From Paucibacter sediminis (GTDB taxonomy: Bacteria > Pseudomonadota > Gammaproteobacteria > Burkholderiales > Burkholderiaceae_C): a stretch of DNA of 64,000 nucleotides. The translations under genes were made by a program, and so were the position numbers. Positions 61,388-64,000 of this stretch are shown piece by piece. Location: positions 1,530,001-1,594,000 of the forward strand of contig NZ_CP116346.1 in assembly GCF_030254645.1 (NCBI RefSeq). Reading direction: 5' to 3'. Each line of letters starts with the position of its first letter. Position 1 is the stretch's first letter. The notes beneath the pieces are model-generated. The model was not told where the DNA came from and did not search any database. It saw nothing but the letters and a program-made list of their open reading frames with translations.

Positions 61388-61741
61388 CTACTCGTAGCAA
61401 GGGCCGACGCCGCGCACCTCCACGGTGGCCCATTCGGCCGCCGGGCAGCTGGCCGCGATCGCCAGCGCCTCGGCCTTGGTCTCGCAGTTGAGCAGGAAGA
61501 AGCCGCCCACCATTTCCTTGGCCTCGGCGAACGGGCCGTCGACCAGGCGCTGGCGGCCCTCGCGCAGCTGCAGGCGCACGGCGCGGTCGGTGGAGGCCAG
61601 GGAGTTGCTGGCCTCGAGCAGGCCGCGCTCCTGCAGGTCGGCGGTGAAGCGCAGCATGCGCTCGTAGACCTGCTCGCCCATCTCGCGGCCGCGCTCCTGG
61701 CGCTGGCCGGTGGGCTCGATGATCAGCAGCATATAGGACAT
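61388..61741 (-). CDS. DGPF/YciI-domain protein, first of the ECF42 operon
   Basis: GGGAGG precedes ATG 61741. A 117-residue YCII protein with SYMLLIIEPTGQR at the start and LVDGPFAEAKEMVGGFFLLN carrying the DGPF motif. It is 111 bp upstream of the next YciI gene, so the ECF42 operon may begin here. Confidence 0.88.
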   Translation of the reverse strand: MSYMLLIIEPTGQRQERGREMGEQVYERMLRFTADLQERGLLEASNSLASTDRAVRLQLREGRQRLVDGPFAEAKEMVGGFFLLNCETKAEALAIAASCPAAEWATVEVRGVGPCYE

Positions 61742-61812
61742 GGATTCGCCTCCCTAGTGGTTCGCTTGCGCGTCATTGTGCTGGCTTTTTTTGCCCGCCG
61801 GCGGCAGGGGGC

Positions 61813-62625
61813 TCAGGGGCTCTTGCCGCGCTCGCCCTCGATCAGCCGGCCGGCCTCGCCGCTGTTGCGCAGCCGGGCCAGCTGCATGTCCAGCGCGCGC
61901 ACGAATTCCTGCAGCTCGGGCCGCTTGGCGAGGGACTGCGCCGAGAAGCCAACCCAGGCGGTCTGCGTCGCCAGCACAAGGCCGGGCTCCAGCTGCTCGG
62001 GCATGCGTTTGGCCCACAGCGGGTCGGCCTTGGCCAGGCGGTAGGCGCTTTCGATGCTGATGCGGTCGTTGGCGTAGCAGTCGATCTGCGCGCTGGCGAG
62101 CGCGGCGAGGGCGTCGCGGGCGTTGCGGAATTCGGTCTTCGTCAGCAGCTGGCGGGCAAAGGCATCGCTGAGCTGCTGGCTCAGCAGATAGCCGCGCATC
62201 ACGCCGATGCGCTTGCCGACAAAGTCGGCGGGCCATTGGCTGGCCGGGCCCAGCGCGGTCTGCCGGCGGCAGCTCAGGATCACTTCCTCGCGGTGCAGCG
62301 GGCCGACATAGCTGGCAATCCACTCGCGCCCGAGGCCGCGGTAGGGCGGCAGGAAGCCGTCCACCTGGCCCTGCTCGGCCGCCATCAGCGCGCGTGCCCA
62401 GGGCATCGGCACCAGGCGCAGCTGCCAGCCCGGGATGGCCTGGGCGGCGCGCTGCACCAGCTGCACATAGAGGCCGGCGGGCTGCTCGTTCTCCACAAGG
62501 CTGTAGGGCGGGTAGGCGTCGTCCACCGCCAGCACCACCGGCTGCGGCTGCGGCTGCGGCTCGGCGGCGAGCGCGGCGCCCAGGCCCCAGCAAGCCAGCC
62601 ATCCCGATAAGCTGCGTCGCCACAT
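61813..62625 (-). CDS. Transporter-type periplasmic substrate-binding protein (SBP_bac_3)
   Basis: The 270-residue product has a signal peptide (WRRSLSGWLACWGLGAALAAE). A Pro-Gln repeat precedes the binding fold: VDDAYPPYSLVENEQPAGLYVQL, MPWARALMAAEQGQVDGFLPPY, and KRIGVMRGYLLSQQL. The family binds polar amino acids or signals to histidine kinases. No permease or sensor gene lies nearby. It is divergent from the wax-ester synthase gene. Confidence 0.82.
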   Translation of the reverse strand: MWRRSLSGWLACWGLGAALAAEPQPQPQPVVLAVDDAYPPYSLVENEQPAGLYVQLVQRAAQAIPGWQLRLVPMPWARALMAAEQGQVDGFLPPYRGLGREWIASYVGPLHREEVILSCRRQTALGPASQWPADFVGKRIGVMRGYLLSQQLSDAFARQLLTKTEFRNARDALAALASAQIDCYANDRISIESAYRLAKADPLWAKRMPEQLEPGLVLATQTAWVGFSAQSLAKRPELQEFVRALDMQLARLRNSGEAGRLIEGERGKSP

Positions 62626-62732
62626 CTGCGTTCCAGGCCCCGCCTGCGTTGGATCTGCGTTTCAGTGTACGGCCGCTCCGGCGGCGCCTGCGCTGCGGGT
62701 AGCATCCGGACACACGCAGACTTGGGCCCCCT

Positions 62733-64000
62733 ATGAAGCAACTCGCCGGACTGGACGCCAGCTTTCTGTTCCTGGAAACGCCCGAGATGCCCATGCATGT
62801 GGGCGCCCTGCATGTGCTGGAGCTGCCGCCGGGCTTCCAGGGCAGCTATCTGGACGCGCTGCGCGCCCATATCGCCAAGCGCCTGCCCTATCTGGCGCCG
62901 CTGCGCCGCCGCCTCGCCAGCGTGGGGCTGAATGTGGTGACGCCGGCCTGGGTGGACGCCGAACCCGACCTCACGCAGCACATCGTGCCCGTCAGCCTGC
63001 CGCCCGGCAGCGGCATCGCCGCGCTGGAAGAGGCGGTGGGCCGGCTGCATCCGGTGCTGCTGGACCGCAGCCGGCCGCTGTGGAAGTTCCATGTCTTCGA
63101 ACAGCTCTCGCCCGCGCCGGACGGCAGCACGCGGGTGGCCCTCTACACCCAGGTGCACCATGCCGCCGTCGATGGCCAGGCCGCGGTGGCGCTGGCCGCG
63201 GTGATGCTGGACCTGGGCCCGGTGCCACGCGAGCTGCCGGAGAAGCCGAAACGCCAGCGCCATGAGCCCGGCACGTTGGCCCTGATGCGCGGCGCGCTGG
63301 CGCACCAGTGGCAGCAGTATGTGAAGCTGGCCAAGGCCCTGCCCGCGGCCATCGGCACGCTCGCCAGCCTGGCGGGGGAGACCCTCGGCCAGGCCGTTGC
63401 TGACAGGGCCGGCGGCCTCTCGCAGCGCCTGCGCGGCCACACGCCCGAGGGCGTGAGCCAGCTGCGCCTGGCGCCGCGCACCCGCCTCAACCGCAGCATC
63501 GGCAGCAGCCGCGCCTTCGCCTCGGTGAGCCTGCCGCTGGCCGACATCCACGCGGCGCGCCAGCGCCATGGCGCCAGCCTCAACGACGCGGTGCTGATGA
63601 TGTGCGGCTCGGCGCTGCGCCGCAGCTTCCTGGACTGGGGCGAGCTGCCCAAGAAGCCGCTCATCGCGGCGGTGCCGGTGTCGCTGCGCGCCGAGGGCGA
63701 TGCCAGCTCCAACAACCAGGCCACCATGACCACGGTGAGCCTGGGCACGCACATCGCCGACCCGAAGAAGCGCTGGGCCCATGTGCTGGCGGCCTCGCGC
63801 AATATGAAGTCCTCGCTGGGTCATCTGAAGGACCTGATGCCGCTGGACTTTCCCTCGCTGGGCCTGCCCTGGCTGATGGCCGGCGCGGCGCGGCTCTACG
63901 GCAAGGCCCATGTGGCCGAGAAGATCCCGGTGCTGGCCAATCTGGTGATCTCCAATGTGCCGGGCCCGCGGCAGGCGCTCTACCTGGCCGGCGCGCGCAT
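62733..64000 (+). CDS. Wax ester synthase / diacylglycerol O-acyltransferase (WS/DGAT), truncated by window edge
   Basis: ATG 62733 opens a frame that stays open to the window end (about 422 of a usual 450-550 residues). The N terminus MKQLAGLDASFLFLETPEMPMHVG is typical of bacterial WS/DGAT, and the catalytic HHxxxDG motif appears as VHHAAVDG (about residues 147-154). The later NNQATM and NLVISNVPGPRQALYLAGA segments are also canonical. It makes storage wax esters or triacylglycerol from acyl-CoA. The C-terminal end is outside the window. Confidence 0.92.
   Translation, partial: MKQLAGLDASFLFLETPEMPMHVGALHVLELPPGFQGSYLDALRAHIAKRLPYLAPLRRRLASVGLNVVTPAWVDAEPDLTQHIVPVSLPPGSGIAALEEAVGRLHPVLLDRSRPLWKFHVFEQLSPAPDGSTRVALYTQVHHAAVDGQAAVALAAVMLDLGPVPRELPEKPKRQRHEPGTLALMRGALAHQWQQYVKLAKALPAAIGTLASLAGETLGQAVADRAGGLSQRLRGHTPEGVSQLRLAPRTRLNRSIGSSRAFASVSLPLADIHAARQRHGASLNDAVLMMCGSALRRSFLDWGELPKKPLIAAVPVSLRAEGDASSNNQATMTTVSLGTHIADPKKRWAHVLAASRNMKSSLGHLKDLMPLDFPSLGLPWLMAGAARLYGKAHVAEKIPVLANLVISNVPGPRQALYLAGAR

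Overview
The window looks like chromosomal DNA of a GC-rich, aerobic or facultative betaproteobacterium, most likely a Burkholderiales member near Roseateles, Pelomonas or Paucibacter. This is an inference from strong GC bias at third codon positions, two TonB-dependent receptors, DUF2242 and DUF3297 genes, a PEP-CTERM protein, and a KorA/KorB/NAD(P)H-reductase operon. Genes are densely packed on both strands. No gap reaches 300 bases; the largest are 497-772, 1748-2010, 12752-13004 and 20129-20395. I saw no tRNA, rRNA, CRISPR array or insertion sequence.

Layout. 1-1747: an AT-richer edge with a truncated DUF262 (GmrSD-like) gene and a NERD nuclease gene. 2011-12751: a propeller-GGDEF signalling protein, a membrane-bound AraC regulator, secreted and outer-membrane unknowns, a VOC protein, SirB2, a phospholipase D-like protein, an LpqC-type esterase and an Lrp regulator. 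13005-26096: the most interesting block, centred on an exported cyanophycinase. 26077-30806: a 2-oxoacid:ferredoxin oxidoreductase operon. 30953-38291: a SUV3-like helicase, an orphan binding protein, and a TetR/ABC-exporter unit ending in a 37-residue membrane peptide. 38309-50042: housekeeping and accessory genes (DUF3297, UspA, cytochrome c, MocR regulator, LysE, methyltransferases, POT transporter, SDR, GIY-YIG-like protein, PEP-CTERM protein). 50146-57330: DUF885, a DUF2242 lipoprotein, an orphan contractile-tail sheath protein, a TonB receptor, and an HTH-citrate-synthase-like protein. 57416-64000: small VOC, membrane and secreted proteins, a GFA protein, an ECF42 sigma factor with DGPF/YciI partners, a periplasmic binding protein, and a truncated wax-ester synthase.

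How the central block may work. Cyanophycin is a polymer of aspartate carrying arginine on its side chains. The predicted order is: a signal-peptide-bearing cyanophycinase (20396-21808) cuts the polymer to beta-Asp-Arg; a divergent TonB receptor (17399-20128) may bring products across the outer membrane; an AotO/CphZ-type metallohydrolase (21820-22950) splits the dipeptide; and two arginine N-succinyltransferase subunits (24019-26096) start succinylating arginine catabolism. An ArgR-type AraC regulator (22984-24006) sits inside the operon. The divergent promoter carries sequences matching the Pseudomonas ArgR box as I recall it (TGTCGC-N8-AA, tandem). No cyanophycin synthetase is visible here, so I infer scavenging of exogenous polymer rather than storage. 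The adjacent Kor operon could consume the 2-oxoglutarate produced from arginine, but that link is only positional.
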